The position numbers were made by a program, and so were the translations under genes. From positions 1 through 13,151 of the forward strand of contig CAMDHB010000057.1 in assembly GCA_945897655.1 (NCBI GenBank): DNA of 13,151 bases, in the 5' to 3' direction. Under the pieces are notes generated by a model. That model ran no database searches. It saw nothing but the letters and a program-made list of their open reading frames with translations, and had not been told where the DNA came from. Source of the stretch: Pseudorhodobacter antarcticus. Lineage in GTDB: Bacteria; Pseudomonadota; Alphaproteobacteria; Rhodobacterales; Rhodobacteraceae. Below, one piece after another: positions 12,985-13,151 of the stretch (within the stretch, counting starts at the first letter, position 1; the number at the start of each line of letters is the position of its first letter).

Positions 12985-13008
12985 AAGTGTCCACATGTGG
13001 ACACTTTG
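12985..13008. repeat. 22-bp perfect palindrome, copy 2 of the repeat at 7414
   Basis: AAGTGTCCACA (12985-12995) and TGTGGACACTT (12996-13006) are exact inverted arms; with the following TG, 24 bases equal those at 7416-7439. It lies upstream of the ArsC/Spx-like gene and about 40 bp from the insertion sequence edge. The two copies are about 5.6 kb apart, and both lie in promoter gaps, which suggests a site for one regulator. Confidence 0.88.
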
Positions 13009-13047
13009 TAACTCCATTTTAAATCAAACGGTTACGGATTTCTGTTA

Positions 13048-13151
13048 GGGTCAGGACTCGTTCTCATTTCATAGCCAGAACAAGACGGTTGCGGCGAGAG
13101 CGATGGCTGAGAGGAATACTTTCGGGCATCTGTCGTAGCGTGTGGCGACAC
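13048..13151 (-). mobile_element. Edge of an IS5-family insertion sequence
   Basis: A transposase C-terminus is present on the minus strand, and past its stop the sequence GGGTCAGGACTCG (13048-13060) looks like the terminal inverted repeat, preceded by TTA. IS5-family (IS427-like) elements often insert at TA or TNA targets. The exact boundary is a guess, since the other end is outside the window. Confidence 0.65.
13069..13151 (-). CDS. IS5-family transposase, C-terminal end (partial)
   Basis: The minus-strand frame entering from the right edge ends at TGA (13071-13069). It reads VATRYDRCPKVFLSAIALAA then TVLFWL. 'ATRYD..P..FLSAI.LAAT..FWL' is the standard end of IS5/IS427-type DDE transposases of alphaproteobacteria, where a Tyr-Asp pair follows the DDE glutamate. 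Only 26 residues are visible, so intactness and exact IS name cannot be judged. These elements often encode the enzyme in two frames. Confidence 0.8.
   Translation of the reverse strand, partial: VATRYDRCPKVFLSAIALAATVLFWL

Noticed and set aside
1..13151. CRISPR array, tRNA, rRNA or prophage genes
   Set aside because: No regular direct repeats with spacers, no cloverleaf or rRNA segments and no phage-type proteins were recognised on either strand.

Overview
The window looks like chromosome of a GC-rich alphaproteobacterium of the Rhodobacterales (Rhodobacter/Paracoccus/Roseobacter-like). The basis is the divergent phaZ / phaC-phaP-phaR polyhydroxybutyrate (PHB) locus in the order known from that group, the strong C/G preference at third codon positions, and an IS5-type transposase end at the right edge. 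No rRNA, tRNA or CRISPR array was seen.

Left part (1-1293): the C-terminal end of a probable PLP-dependent (DegT-like) aminotransferase runs rightward into two adjacent perfect palindromes. These separate it from a leftward LysR-type regulator, whose GTG start overlaps the stop codon of phaR.

PHB region (1290-5681): phaR (repressor), phaP (phasin) and phaC (class I synthase) lie on the minus strand, and phaZ (intracellular depolymerase) is divergent from phaC. PhaC builds the polymer, PhaP coats the granule, PhaR senses polymer and represses, and PhaZ remobilises it. The phaP promoter carries two CTGC-N3-GCAG operators spaced 28 bp, and TGC-rich elements also occur in the phaC/phaZ gap and before phaR. 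A hairpin plus T-run separates phaP from phaR.

Hydrolase pair (5670-7307): two minus-strand alpha/beta hydrolases. The first overlaps the end of phaZ and has glycine where the nucleophilic serine should be (GHGLGG). The second has an intact GSSMG and resembles ABHD10-type enzymes.

thrS (7539-9485): a complete threonyl-tRNA synthetase with its own terminator. Its upstream region holds a perfect 26-bp palindrome; 24 bp of it recur at 12985-13008, upstream of the ArsC/Spx-like gene.

Bufferin-type operon (9701-12173): a secreted four-cysteine DUF2282 precursor (BufA), a DUF692/MNIO iron oxygenase (BufB), a DUF2063 partner (BufC) and a DoxX-family membrane protein. This matches the recently described copper-binding RiPP (bufferin) layout. 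A strong hairpin/T6 terminator between bufA and bufB probably makes far more precursor than enzyme, while bufB, bufC and doxX overlap for coupled translation. This is the most interesting system in the window.

Right end (12410-13151): a cold-shock protein with a structured leader, a convergent ArsC/Spx-like protein whose stop codon overlaps the cold-shock stop, the second palindrome copy, and the edge of an IS5-family insertion sequence.
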